From Ornithinimicrobium murale (GTDB lineage Bacteria > Actinomycetota > Actinomycetes > Actinomycetales > Dermatophilaceae): a stretch of 64,000 nt of DNA. The translations under genes were made by a program, and so were the position numbers. Under the pieces are notes generated by a model, which saw only the letters and a program-made list of their open reading frames with translations, had not been told where the DNA came from and made no database searches. The DNA lies in contig NZ_QLVD01000023.1 in assembly GCF_003352835.1 (NCBI RefSeq), forward strand, positions 124,001 to 188,000, given 5' to 3'. This document shows, piece by piece, positions 1 to 8,237 of the stretch; position 1 is the first letter of the stretch; every line of letters begins with the position of its first letter.

Positions 1-215
1 AACGAGGGCGGGCTGTCCGGCGAGACCACCGCGGACCCGCCGATCATGGTGAGCGCCACCCCGCCCCGGGCCTTCTCGACGTGATAGTTGCGGTACCGGT
101 CCTTCGGGAGGCCGTCCTCGGCATACGCAGGCTCGTGCGAGGTGCTGACGATGCGGTTGCGCAGTGTCAGCGACCTGAGCTGGAAGGGCTCCAGCAACGG
201 ATCGAGGTGCTCCAC
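1..215 (-). CDS. N-terminal part of an old-yellow-enzyme-type FMN oxidoreductase (cut by window edge)
   Basis: The minus strand encodes the first 71 or so residues of a flavin oxidoreductase of the OYE / 2,4-dienoyl-CoA reductase class; the rest lies left of the window. From a GTG at 215 the product starts MEHLDPLLEPF, followed by LRNRIVSTSHEPAY, the tract PKDRYRNYHVEKARGG and the strand VALTMIGGSAVV. These are the first strands of the FMN-binding TIM barrel in this family. A purine-rich GGGAG lies 13 bases upstream of the GTG. The gene is divergent from the LysR gene at 288, which may regulate it (inference). Substrate cannot be told from this fragment; relatives include dienoyl-CoA reductases and N-methylproline or dimethylamine demethylating enzymes. 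Confidence 0.75.
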   Translation of the reverse strand, partial: MEHLDPLLEPFQLRSLTLRNRIVSTSHEPAYAEDGLPKDRYRNYHVEKARGGVALTMIGGSAVVSPDSPPS

Positions 216-287
216 ATCGCCAGTGTGACTCCCTTTACTCCTGAAGAGAATCAACAGTTATCACAGTTGACCGTGCAATACTTCTGC

Positions 288-1220
288 ATGATTGATCCTC
301 GTCTGCAGGTGCTCCGGGTGGTCGCCGCCCGGGGCACGGTCACCGCGGCAGCACACGACCTGAGCTACACCCCGTCCGCGGTCTCCCACCAGCTGCGCGG
401 CCTGGCCCGGGACCTCGGCGTCACCCTCCTGGAGCCGGACGGCCGCGGCGTCCGACTGACGGCGGCAGCCCGGGTCCTGCTGGAGCGGGCCGATGAGCTC
501 TATGCCCGGTGGGAGGAGATCCACGCCGAGGTCGCGGAGGCGGATCCGGAGGCTGCCGGTGCCGTGCGACTGTGCGGGTTCTCCACCGCAGCCGCTGCCC
601 TCCTGCCGTCGGTCGCGGCCCGAGTGCGGGCCGCACACCCGCGGAGCACGGTGCGGATCATCGAGGCCGACCCAACCGAGTGCTTTGAGCTGTTGCTCGC
701 CGAGCAGGCCGACCTGGCGGTCGTGGTCGCCGTCCCGGGGCTGCCCTCCACCACCGATCCGCGCTTCGAGCAGGAGAGCGTGCTGGACGACCCGCTCGAC
801 CTGCTGGTGCCGACCGACCACCCGCTGGCCACCCGGTCCTCCGTGCTGCTGCGGGAGGCGGCCGACGAGTCGTGGATCCTGGACCGCCCCGGCAGCCCGT
901 TCCACCAGCTCACCCAGACTGCCTGTGCCACCGCCGGCTTCTCCCCCTTCGTCGCCCACGAGGCCGCCGAGTGGGAGACGGGGGCAGCCCTGGTCGACGC
1001 AGGGCTCGGAGTCGGTCTGGTGCCCCGGCTCGCACGGCTCCCGGGTGGCTACCGGATCACCCGTGTCCCGCTGCGCGGCGACCCGACGCCGGCGCGGCAC
1101 ATCCGCAGCAGCATCCGCCGGGGCAGCCGGCGTCAACCGGCCCTGGCCACCGCCCTCACCGCACTCGCCGAGGCGGCTCGCCGCAGCTCAGCCCCCGGCC
1201 GCACCGACTGGCAGATCTAG
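288..1220 (+). CDS. LysR-family transcriptional regulator
   Basis: A 310-residue protein with the classic LysR layout. The N-terminal winged helix-turn-helix lies at roughly residues 1-60 (VVAARGTVTAAAHDLSYTPS followed by AVSHQLRGL), and a periplasmic-binding-like effector domain follows from about residue 90. The start is the ATG at 288, which begins MIDPRLQVLRVV; an upstream in-frame ATG at 81 would add 69 residues unlike the family and overlap the divergent oxidoreductase. LysR genes commonly control the gene they diverge from, here the OYE-type oxidoreductase at the left edge (inference). The 3-prime end overlaps the convergent MutL-family gene by 33 bases. Effector unknown. Confidence 0.9.
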   Translation: MIDPRLQVLRVVAARGTVTAAAHDLSYTPSAVSHQLRGLARDLGVTLLEPDGRGVRLTAAARVLLERADELYARWEEIHAEVAEADPEAAGAVRLCGFSTAAAALLPSVAARVRAAHPRSTVRIIEADPTECFELLLAEQADLAVVVAVPGLPSTTDPRFEQESVLDDPLDLLVPTDHPLATRSSVLLREAADESWILDRPGSPFHQLTQTACATAGFSPFVAHEAAEWETGAALVDAGLGVGLVPRLARLPGGYRITRVPLRGDPTPARHIRSSIRRGSRRQPALATALTALAEAARRSSAPGRTDWQI

Positions 1221-2564
1221 CACCTGCCCCGCGACGGCCCGGGCCACCTCGGGGTGCTCGCTCGCGAGCAGCCCGGCAGCAAAGAGCAGGTAGGTCGAGT
1301 CGACCGCTGGGTGGGCGTCCTCCGGCGGACGCCAGCCACCGCCGTGGTCGGTCAGCACCGCGCGCAGCAGTGCCTCCGCCCCGCCACCGGGCGCGTGGCG
1401 CAGCACGCCACCGGAGCCCAGCAGGTGCCGGACATTCTGCAGCGGCCGCGGCGCCTCGCCCGGGTTGCCGGGCCGGGCGTGCCTCCTGGCCGCGGTGATC
1501 GCCGCCAACCTGCCCAGCTCGAGGTCCAGACCCTGCTCGTCCGTCCCCGCGGCCGGCAGGGTCGCCGGCTGCTCGTGCACCCGCCGGACCCAGTCGCCGA
1601 GCGCAGCCTCGTGGTGCACCGGCAGCGCCTCGGCCACTGCCGCCTCGAGCACCCCTGGGGCACTCCACCGCATGCCGAGGTCCCCCTCGACGGTGCGAGC
1701 GTGCCACAGCCGGGCCACCACCTCCTTGCGCAGCGTGGCGTCCTCGCCCTCCGGGGTGATGACGGCGTAGACGTCGGTCGTCGCGCCGCCGATGTCGATG
1801 ACCATCACGTCCTCCCCGCTCGCCGCGGCGAGGCGCTCGACCCCGGTGAGGACCGCATCGGGGGTCGCAGCGCGCACCAGGGAGCCGAACAGCGGCCCCT
1901 TCGACAGACCCTTGCCCCCGATGACGTGCTGCAGGAAGACCTCCCGAATCGCGGCGCGGGCCGAGGCGGGCTCCACCACCCCGATGCGTGGCAGCACGTT
2001 GTCTGCCAGGACGTAGGAGCGCCCGGTCGCCTCGAGTTCGCCGACGACCTCCTCGCGGGCGTGCACGTTGCCGGCCACCACGACGGGGGCGCCGACGCGG
2101 GAGCGCGCCAGGCGACGCGCGTTGTGCAGCAGCACCTCCGCATTACCCCCGTCGGTGCCACCGACCAGCAGCACGATGTCGGGCCGGTCGGCCCGCAGCG
2201 CGGCCACGTCGGCGGTGCGCAGGGCCCCGGTGGCGACGTGCACGACCTTGGCCCCGGCACTCAGGCCGACGCGGTGCCCGGCCTCCGCGGTGACCTGACG
2301 CTCATAACCCACGACGGCCAGCCGCAGCCCGCCGCCGGCGCTGGAGCAGAGCAGCACCCGGTCGGTGTCCTCGAGGTCGGGCACGTCGTGGCCGTCCCCG
2401 GTGAACTGTGCCACCAGCGCACGGACCCCATCGAGCACGTCCGTGTCCACCGTGGTCGGCGACGCGGCACGGGCCAGCAGGGCCCCGTCGGGGGCGAGCA
2501 GGGCCGCCTTGGTGAAGGTCGAGCCGACGTCGACGCAGAGCAGGGTCAGCTGAGCAGTTGCCAC
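1188..2564 (-). CDS. MutL-family (glutamate mutase accessory type) ASKHA-fold protein
   Basis: A 458-residue protein of the MutL family, related to proteins encoded beside B12-dependent glutamate mutase subunits. It has the ASKHA ATPase phosphate loops: VDVGSTFTKAALL near the N-terminus, LVGGTDGGN in the middle and VIDIGGATTDVYAV around residue 260. The family is thought to act as chaperone or reactivase for adenosylcobalamin mutases (family knowledge). No mutase subunit is encoded nearby, so the partner must be elsewhere. The gene follows, with a 19-base overlap, a small membrane protein gene on the same strand, and its 3-prime end overlaps the convergent LysR gene by 33 bases. Confidence 0.82.
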   Translation of the reverse strand: MATAQLTLLCVDVGSTFTKAALLAPDGALLARAASPTTVDTDVLDGVRALVAQFTGDGHDVPDLEDTDRVLLCSSAGGGLRLAVVGYERQVTAEAGHRVGLSAGAKVVHVATGALRTADVAALRADRPDIVLLVGGTDGGNAEVLLHNARRLARSRVGAPVVVAGNVHAREEVVGELEATGRSYVLADNVLPRIGVVEPASARAAIREVFLQHVIGGKGLSKGPLFGSLVRAATPDAVLTGVERLAAASGEDVMVIDIGGATTDVYAVITPEGEDATLRKEVVARLWHARTVEGDLGMRWSAPGVLEAAVAEALPVHHEAALGDWVRRVHEQPATLPAAGTDEQGLDLELGRLAAITAARRHARPGNPGEAPRPLQNVRHLLGSGGVLRHAPGGGAEALLRAVLTDHGGGWRPPEDAHPAVDSTYLLFAAGLLASEHPEVARAVAGQVLDLPVGAAGG

Positions 2565-2854
2565 ACGGACATGATGACAAGCAGGGCGGCTCCCGCCGCC
2601 ATCAGGACCAGGCCGCTGAGGATCTTCGGCTGGGCGGCGGCGGGGTCAGGCCCTGCGCCCTCCACGCCGAAGCCGACCTCGGTGCCGATGTCCAGGGTGC
2701 CGGGAGGTCCCCCGAAACCACCCTTGCTGCCCAGGTCAGCCCGGGCCTGTTCACGCTGCCGACGACCCCACACGAAGACGACGGCCCCGATGACGACCAG
2801 GAGCACGGGGAGCCCGAACCGCAGCGCTACGTCCATGGGACGCAAACCTGCCAC
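2546..2854 (-). CDS. small two-helix membrane protein
   Basis: A 102-residue protein not recognised as a named family. A transmembrane segment lies at about residues 11-29 (FGLPVLLVVIGAVVFVWG), followed by basic residues (RRQREQAR), a Gly/Pro-rich loop of about 45 residues, and a second helix at about 80-98 (SGLVLMAAGAALLVIMSVW). The loop is acidic (DIGTEVGFG) and may face outside, but topology is not certain. The gene overlaps the start of the MutL-family gene by 19 bases, so the two are probably co-translated. An alternative start is the ATG at 2836 (MDVALRF). Function unknown. Confidence 0.6.
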   Translation of the reverse strand: MAGLRPMDVALRFGLPVLLVVIGAVVFVWGRRQREQARADLGSKGGFGGPPGTLDIGTEVGFGVEGAGPDPAAAQPKILSGLVLMAAGAALLVIMSVWQLLS

Positions 2855-2911
2855 AACCCCACGTGAGCCGCCAGCGCGACGGCGCGTGTCGGCATACCCC
2901 GGTCTGTCCGG

Positions 2912-3080
2912 CCCGGGAGGTCACCGCCACCAGCCCGGGAGGTCACCGGCACCAGAGGACCACAGGATCCACCGCGACCGATGCCCTCCGGGAGGCTGTG
3001 CTCGTTTGCCCCCCCGAGAGGCTGTGCTCGTTCACCTCCGGGAGACTGTGCACGTTGACGCCCGGGAGGCTGTGCTCGTT
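2912..3080. repeat. degenerate short tandem repeats upstream of msrA
   Basis: Two related sets of direct repeats fill the leader of msrA. CCCGGGAGGTCACCG occurs at 2912-2926 and 2934-2948. A 19-base unit, CCGGGAGGCTGTGCTCGTT, occurs at 2988-3006, 3014-3032 (two mismatches), 3038-3056 (two mismatches) and 3062-3080 (exact); starts are 26, 24 and 24 bases apart. All units share the core CGGGAGG. The last copy ends 26 bases before the msrA ATG. Confidence 0.85.
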
Positions 3081-3106
3081 GCGGCAGGTCGGCGCATACT
3101 GGAGTC

Positions 3107-3796
3107 ATGCGTCAGTCCCGCCCCGAGATCCCAGGTCCCCCGCTGCCCGGTCGCTCCGAGGCACTCCCCGACATCCCGGTGACCCACGAGGTGCTGGGCA
3201 CGCCCCTGCACGGGCCGTGGGGCGAGAGCGCGGAGATCCTCTATGTCGCGATGGGCTGCTTCTGGGGCACCGAGCGGATCTTCTGGAAGCTGCCCGGGGT
3301 CCTCACAACAGCCGCCGGCTACATGGGCGGGCTCACGCCCAACCCGACCTATGAGGAGGTCTGCAGCGGGCGCACAGGGCACGCCGAGGCCGTGATCGTC
3401 GCCTATGACCGGTCGCAGATCGACCCCGAGACGCTGCTGAAGTCGTTCTGGGAGAACCACGACCCGACCACGCAGGACCGACAGGGCAACGACCGCGGCA
3501 CGCAGTACCGCTCCGCGATCTACTGGACCACCCAGGAGCAGGAGGCGGCCGCGCTGGCGACGCACGACGCCTTCCAGCAGGTGCTCACCGACAACGGCTA
3601 CGGCGAGATCTCGACCGAGTTGGCGCCGGCATCGGAGGTGGGTGCGTTCTACTACGCCGAGCGTGTCCACCAGCAGTATCTGCACAAGAACCCGATGGGC
3701 TACTGCAACCACGGACCGAACGGCATGACCTGCCCGGTCGGTGTGCTGCGCCAGGACCAGCTGCCCAGCCAGGAGTCGGTGCTGCGCCAGGAGTGA
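3107..3796 (+). CDS. msrA: peptide-methionine (S)-S-oxide reductase MsrA
   Basis: Reduces the S-epimer of methionine sulfoxide, free or in proteins, repairing oxidative damage in the cytoplasm. The 229-residue product carries the signature GCFWGTE with the catalytic cysteine at residue 51, the conserved tract FWENHDPTT, and a C-terminal [11 protein letters not shown] containing likely resolving cysteines. The N-terminal extension of about 40 residues before the catalytic motif is usual for the longer actinobacterial type. The ATG at 3107 is preceded by an unusual array of short tandem repeats (2912-3080) and only a weak ribosome site (GGAG directly before). Monocistronic as far as can be seen; no MsrB neighbour. 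Confidence 0.95.
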   Translation: MRQSRPEIPGPPLPGRSEALPDIPVTHEVLGTPLHGPWGESAEILYVAMGCFWGTERIFWKLPGVLTTAAGYMGGLTPNPTYEEVCSGRTGHAEAVIVAYDRSQIDPETLLKSFWENHDPTTQDRQGNDRGTQYRSAIYWTTQEQEAAALATHDAFQQVLTDNGYGEISTELAPASEVGAFYYAERVHQQYLHKNPMGYCNHGPNGMTCPVGVLRQDQLPSQESVLRQE

Positions 3797-3865
3797 GTCA
3801 CGACGGAAGCGGTCGCGCTCTGCTATCACACGATATCGCTCGGCCGCCTCGCGCAGTGTCCTTCC

Positions 3866-4333
3866 TCAGGAGTCTCCCGCTCCCACCGTCCACCAGTCCT
3901 CGCCCGGTCTCAGCGGATGCGACAGTCGGGCTGACCGAAACTGGTCATCGTCACACGAGAACCAATCCACCAGGGTGATCCCGCACGAGGCCGCCATCTG
4001 CCGCAACCGGGCGAAGCGCTCCGTGGACTCCTTGCTTGGCGCACCGAGCTGGACCGGCTCGTCGAGATAGGCGACGGCAGCCTCCGCGCCGTGGCCCAGA
4101 TGGATCAGGCACGCGAGGAAGGCGGGGTCGATCGGCTCGACCCGGTCCGTGATGGCCATTCTGCGCATCGTGCCGTCGGCGTCGGCGAAGAAGACGAGCA
4201 GTTTGCGCGGACCGAACGCCCGCTGGTCCAGCACCAAGGACCAGGCGTCATCGCGCAGGTTGCCAACCTCCGATGATTCCGGGTCGGTCACGGTGTAGCC
4301 GTCTACGACAATTTCTCGCTCCGTCTGCTGCAT
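3866..4333 (-). CDS. conserved hypothetical protein, 155 aa
   Basis: A 155-residue protein I do not recognise. It reads as a genuine globular protein: it opens MQQTEREIVVDGYTVTD, has a hydrophobic core around KLLVFFADADGTMRRMAI and IDPAFLACLIHLGHGAE, and ends with an aromatic tail (DWFSCDDDQF, GEDWWTVGAG). No signal peptide or membrane helix is visible. The ATG at 4333 is the first with protein-like sequence after it; the open frame continues upstream but antisense to the next gene. It is convergent with msrA and divergent from the P-loop gene at 4419. Function unknown. Confidence 0.6.
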   Translation of the reverse strand: MQQTEREIVVDGYTVTDPESSEVGNLRDDAWSLVLDQRAFGPRKLLVFFADADGTMRRMAITDRVEPIDPAFLACLIHLGHGAEAAVAYLDEPVQLGAPSKESTERFARLRQMAASCGITLVDWFSCDDDQFRSARLSHPLRPGEDWWTVGAGDS

Positions 4334-4418
4334 GGCCAGCACGGTAGAGGGAAGCTCGCCTGACGCGCTGAAGATATCCACAGGCGATCGGTCCGGCGCG
4401 CTGACTACTGTCGTTGTC

Positions 4419-4916
4419 ATGGCTGACACCGACTGGGCGCAGAGCACCAGCCGGGTCATCTTCATGTGCGGACCGGCGGGGTCTGGCAAGTCCACCATCG
4501 CCCGCCGTCTCGAGCGTGACGGCATGGTGCGTCTGTCGATCGACCAGTTGGCGTGGGACCGCGGGTTCCGCAGGATGCCGCTGCCCGAGGAGGTGCACCG
4601 GTCCATCGAGGCCACCCTGCGCGCGCACCTCGTTGCCCATGTCGCCAGGGGCACGGATGTGGTCCTGGACCTCTCCTTCTGGTCGCTCGCGATGCGTGAG
4701 GACTACCGGGCGCTGTTGCGCCCTCTCGGCATCGAACCCGAGACCCTGCATCTGGCCACCAACCGGGAGACCTGCCTGAGCCGGGTGCGTGCACGGGCGG
4801 CGGACCACGAGGACGACTTCCAACTGTCCGAGGACCTCGCAGCCCTCTACTTCGACCACTTCGAGGTCCCGACCTCCGCAGAGGGGCCACTCACCGTGCT
4901 CGGCCGCGACGACTGA
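4419..4916 (+). CDS. AAA-type P-loop kinase-like ATPase
   Basis: A 165-residue cytosolic protein with an N-terminal Walker A loop (MCGPAGSGKSTIARRL, about residues 12-27), a probable Walker B strand in VVLDLSFWS near residue 85, and a lid-like arginine region (CLSRVRARAADHEDDF). The size and order match small-molecule kinases of the zeta-toxin / gluconate kinase-like AAA_33 group, which are widespread and mostly of unknown substrate. The start chosen is the ATG at 4419 (MADTDWAQ); an upstream ATG at 4332 would overlap the divergent hypothetical gene and adds no recognisable sequence. Substrate unknown. Confidence 0.8.
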   Translation: MADTDWAQSTSRVIFMCGPAGSGKSTIARRLERDGMVRLSIDQLAWDRGFRRMPLPEEVHRSIEATLRAHLVAHVARGTDVVLDLSFWSLAMREDYRALLRPLGIEPETLHLATNRETCLSRVRARAADHEDDFQLSEDLAALYFDHFEVPTSAEGPLTVLGRDD

Positions 4917-4929
4917 ACCGAGCCGCCAC

Positions 4930-7521
4930 TCAGCCGCGGCGGCGGGTCCGCGCCGTGGCCGGGGCCGTCCAGGGGTCCTCGGGCCACGGGTGCTTCGGAT
5001 AGCGCCCCCGCATCTCGGCCCGCACCTGGGCATACGGCCCGGACCAGAACGACGCCAGGTCATCAGTCACCGCCAGCGGGCGCCCCGCCGGTGAGAGCAG
5101 GTGGAAGAGCACCGGCACCCCCGCCACCTGCGGGGTCTGCGCCCACCCGAAGCATTCCTGGAGCTTCACCGCGACGACCGGTCTGCCATCCGGGTCATCG
5201 ACGGCCGGATAGTCGATGCGCACGTCCCGCCCGCTCGGGACGGCCAGTCGCTCGGGTGCCAGCTCCCCCAGCCGCGCCGCCTCGGGCCAGGGCAGCAGCC
5301 GCCGCAGCGGGTCGTGCAGGTCAACCCGGTCCGCACGACCGCCAGCGGCAAGTTTCTCGACCTCGGGGCCAAGCCACTCCGGCCAGCGTTCGACGAGAGC
5401 AGCATCAGAGACGTCGGGCCACGGGGCACCGTGCACCCGCCGCAATAGGGCCAGGCGACGCCGCAGTGCATCGGCGGTCGGTGACCAGGTGAAGATCCCC
5501 AGCCCGTGGGCCGCGAGCGCCGACTCCACCGCCTCCCGGGCCGCCTGTGCGCTGGGACGCACTGCGACAGAGGAGAGTTCGATCGCGCCGAGGGCCCTGA
5601 CCCGGCGTGCCGTCACCTGGTGATCGTGGAAGGTCGCCGTCATCCGGTCGGTGAGCAGACCGGCGGCCGCGAGCTCGGCCGAGTCCTGCGTGAGAGGTGC
5701 CGCGGAGCGGATGACCGCGCCGGTCCCGGCTGCGACCCGTCCCTGAGCTCTGGCCACCTCCGCGACGGCCAGCCACTCCTGACCCAGCAGGCTGCCGGGC
5801 GGGACGGCCGCTCGCGTGCCCGAGGCGAGCAGATAGACCTCACCCGCCCGTCGCGCGACGCGGTCGGGGTGCGCCAGCGCGACGACGAGACCGGTGGCAT
5901 CGCCAGCGGAGGCGCCGCGCGGATGGCCCGCCGGATCACTGGTGCTCGACCGGGTGGAGTCAGTATGCCGAGTGGCCAGGTCACGCAGTCGCCGCACCTC
6001 CTCCTGCCACCGGCTGACGCCCGGCGCGGTCCCACGCCGCAGGGCACGCAGGAGTGCCGGCAGGTCGGCGCCGTCCGGTCGGTGGTCATCGGCCAGTGCC
6101 GCCACCACCTCCGCTGCGGCACGACTGCCGACCACCTCGGCCCCGTCGAGCAGGGCCCGTGCCAGGCGGGGATCGGCGGGCACCTCCGCGAGGCGACGCC
6201 CCAGCGCCGTGACGCGACCGTCCTCCCCCACGGCGCCCAACCTGCGCAGGACGGCCTCCGCGTCGGCCACCGCGCCGACCGGCAGCGCGTCCGGCAGCGC
6301 CAGCCCCTCGCCCCGGGGCGCGCCCCAGCAGGCCAGAGTGAGGGCCGGTCCGACCAGGTCGGCGACCAGCACCTCGGGCGTCACGTGCGCGGGCATCGCC
6401 GCGAAGGTCGTCTCGTCATAGCAGCGCACCGCCAGGCCCGGTCCCTGCCTCGCGGCCCGCCCCGCCCGCTGGATCGCGGCGTCCCGGGACGCCGCGACCG
6501 TCACCAGCCCGGACATGTCGCGGGCGGCGTCGCGGCGGGGCTCCCGGGCCAGGCCGGCGTCGACCACCAGACGCACGCCGGGGACCGTGAGGGATGACTC
6601 GGCAAGCGAGGTCGACACGACGAGGCGCGGCCGGTCACCCGGGGTCGAACCCGCCGTCACCCGGTCCTGAGCCCGACTGTCGAGCCGGCCGTGCAGCTCG
6701 AGGACCTCGGCGCCGGGGACCAGACGCCGGAGGCGTGCTGCGACGCGGTCGACCTCCCGGACCCCAGGGACGAAGATCAGGGCGTCGGGGGGCGAGGAGC
6801 CGTTGTCGCCTTCGGTCAAAGTCAGGGAGGCGGCGGCCTGACCGTGGGCCTCAGCGGCAGTCACCGCAACGTGCTCCAGAAAGGAGTCGGCCACACCCCG
6901 GGCGTCGGTGCGCGGACCTACTGGAGGCGACCAGCGCATCTCCAGCGGGTGCAGCGCGGAGGGGCAGTCCACGACCGGCGCAGGCCCCCGCCCATCGTCT
7001 CCGAGCAGCGTGGCGAAGCGCGGTGCGTCCAGGGTCGCCGACATCGCCACCAGGACCAGGTCCTCGCGCAGCATGCGGACCTCGGCCAGCATCCCCACCA
7101 GCAGGTCGGTCTCCAGGCCCCGCTCGTGGACCTCGTCGAGGATCACTGCGCCGGTGCCGGGCAGATCCGGGTCGGCCAGTAGTCGTCGCAGCAGGATCCC
7201 CGGCGTGCAGAACTCCACGCGGGTGCCGGCCGTGACCCGCCGTTCGCCCCGCACGGTGAAGCCGACGAAGTCACCCACCGGCGTGGCGGTCAGGCTGGCC
7301 AGCCGGCGGGCGGCGGCCCGCGCGGCAACCCTGCGGGGCTGGACCACCAGGACCCGACCGGCCACCTCATCGGCAAGTGCAGGCGGCACCAGGGTGGTCT
7401 TGCCCGTCCCCGGCGGTGCCTGGACGACGGCCACTCCCCGCTCGCGGACGGCGGTCTGCAGGGCGGGCAGGGCGGCTGCGAAGGGCAGACCCTCCCCCAT
7501 CCTGCTCAGTTCGGTGCTCAC
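4930..7521 (-). CDS. hrpB: ATP-dependent helicase HrpB
   Basis: An 863-residue DEAH-type superfamily 2 helicase. Visible motifs: Walker A in QAPPGTGKTTLVPP (about residue 40), motif II as DEVHERG (about 128), SAT as AMSATLD, the motif VI region DAAIQRAGRAARQGPG, and a long C-terminal domain ending SFWSGPYAQVRAEMRGRYPK followed by HPWPEDP, the HrpB hallmark. The cellular role of HrpB is not well defined. The start is taken as the GTG at 7521, whose last two bases form the stop codon of the upstream methyltransferase (GTGA overlap), indicating translational coupling. An alternative ATG at 7500 (MGEGLPF) would remove seven residues. Length matches the family (about 820-860). Confidence 0.95.
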   Translation of the reverse strand: MSTELSRMGEGLPFAAALPALQTAVRERGVAVVQAPPGTGKTTLVPPALADEVAGRVLVVQPRRVAARAAARRLASLTATPVGDFVGFTVRGERRVTAGTRVEFCTPGILLRRLLADPDLPGTGAVILDEVHERGLETDLLVGMLAEVRMLREDLVLVAMSATLDAPRFATLLGDDGRGPAPVVDCPSALHPLEMRWSPPVGPRTDARGVADSFLEHVAVTAAEAHGQAAASLTLTEGDNGSSPPDALIFVPGVREVDRVAARLRRLVPGAEVLELHGRLDSRAQDRVTAGSTPGDRPRLVVSTSLAESSLTVPGVRLVVDAGLAREPRRDAARDMSGLVTVAASRDAAIQRAGRAARQGPGLAVRCYDETTFAAMPAHVTPEVLVADLVGPALTLACWGAPRGEGLALPDALPVGAVADAEAVLRRLGAVGEDGRVTALGRRLAEVPADPRLARALLDGAEVVGSRAAAEVVAALADDHRPDGADLPALLRALRRGTAPGVSRWQEEVRRLRDLATRHTDSTRSSTSDPAGHPRGASAGDATGLVVALAHPDRVARRAGEVYLLASGTRAAVPPGSLLGQEWLAVAEVARAQGRVAAGTGAVIRSAAPLTQDSAELAAAGLLTDRMTATFHDHQVTARRVRALGAIELSSVAVRPSAQAAREAVESALAAHGLGIFTWSPTADALRRRLALLRRVHGAPWPDVSDAALVERWPEWLGPEVEKLAAGGRADRVDLHDPLRRLLPWPEAARLGELAPERLAVPSGRDVRIDYPAVDDPDGRPVVAVKLQECFGWAQTPQVAGVPVLFHLLSPAGRPLAVTDDLASFWSGPYAQVRAEMRGRYPKHPWPEDPWTAPATARTRRRG

Positions 7522-8147
7522 GCGGTGGGTCGCTTGGCCCGGCCGAGCCAGACATAGCCCCACGGCTTGCTCACCGACCCGCCGGGCACATACCAGGACT
7601 CGAGCACGTCGAGGTCGAACCCGGCGGCTCGGACCAGATCGGGGATCGGGCGGGTGAGGTGACAGCCGCCAGCGAGCCGCCGCTGCAGCGGCTCGAGCCG
7701 GTGCTGCCACCGACGCACCCTCTCATCGGGGGCCAGGCCGTGCTCCAGGAAGTGCAGGGCACCATCCGGCCGGAGCACCCGGCCCGCCTCAGCGAGGGCC
7801 GCTACCGGGTCGGCGACCGTGCACAGCGAGAAGGTCACCAGCACCGCGTCCACGCTCCCCGTGGGCAGAGCGAGCGACTCGGCCGTCAGATCACCGCGCG
7901 TCACTGGCACGGTGCTGGTGGTGCGGGTCCGCTCGGACAGCTGCCAGGACAGGTCCGAGGGCTCGACGGCGGTCAGCGACCGCACCGGGGCGGGCAGGTG
8001 CCTCAGGTTGAGGCCGGTGCCGAAGCCCAGCTCGACGACGTCGCCGGTGAGGTCAGCACAGACCCGCTCCCGATAGCCGGCCACGACGGGGTTGTCCAGG
8101 GTGGCATGCGTCAGCCGCGGCACGACACGCTCGGTCCACCAGCCCAT
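7518..8147 (-). CDS. class I SAM-dependent methyltransferase
   Basis: A 209-residue Rossmann-fold methyltransferase. Motif I is VVELGFGTGLNLRHL (about residue 38), the acidic residue ending strand 2 is in LTAVEPSD, and the motif IV-VI region reads VLVTFSLCTV and VLRPDGALHFLEHG, typical of the UbiE/Methyltransf_11 group. The start is the ATG at 8147 (MGWWTERVVPRL), which agrees with relatives; upstream sequence is not protein-like. It is coupled to hrpB by a GTGA overlap. The tail HLTRPIPDLVRAAGFDLDVL resembles phospholipid or small-molecule methyltransferases, but the substrate cannot be read from sequence. Confidence 0.88.
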   Translation of the reverse strand: MGWWTERVVPRLTHATLDNPVVAGYRERVCADLTGDVVELGFGTGLNLRHLPAPVRSLTAVEPSDLSWQLSERTRTTSTVPVTRGDLTAESLALPTGSVDAVLVTFSLCTVADPVAALAEAGRVLRPDGALHFLEHGLAPDERVRRWQHRLEPLQRRLAGGCHLTRPIPDLVRAAGFDLDVLESWYVPGGSVSKPWGYVWLGRAKRPTA

Positions 8148-8237
8148 GGGCCCCAGTGTGTCAGGACCGGGTCGAGCGATCAGAGGTCCGGGCACGTGAG
8201 CAGGCTGCGAGCTCCGGTGGCGGGGTGTCCGGGCAGT

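Noticed and set aside
1254-3182. 642-codon plus-strand open frame across the MutL-family gene
   Set aside because: Antisense shadow: no family motifs, composition biased by GC, and it overlaps two well-supported minus-strand genes.
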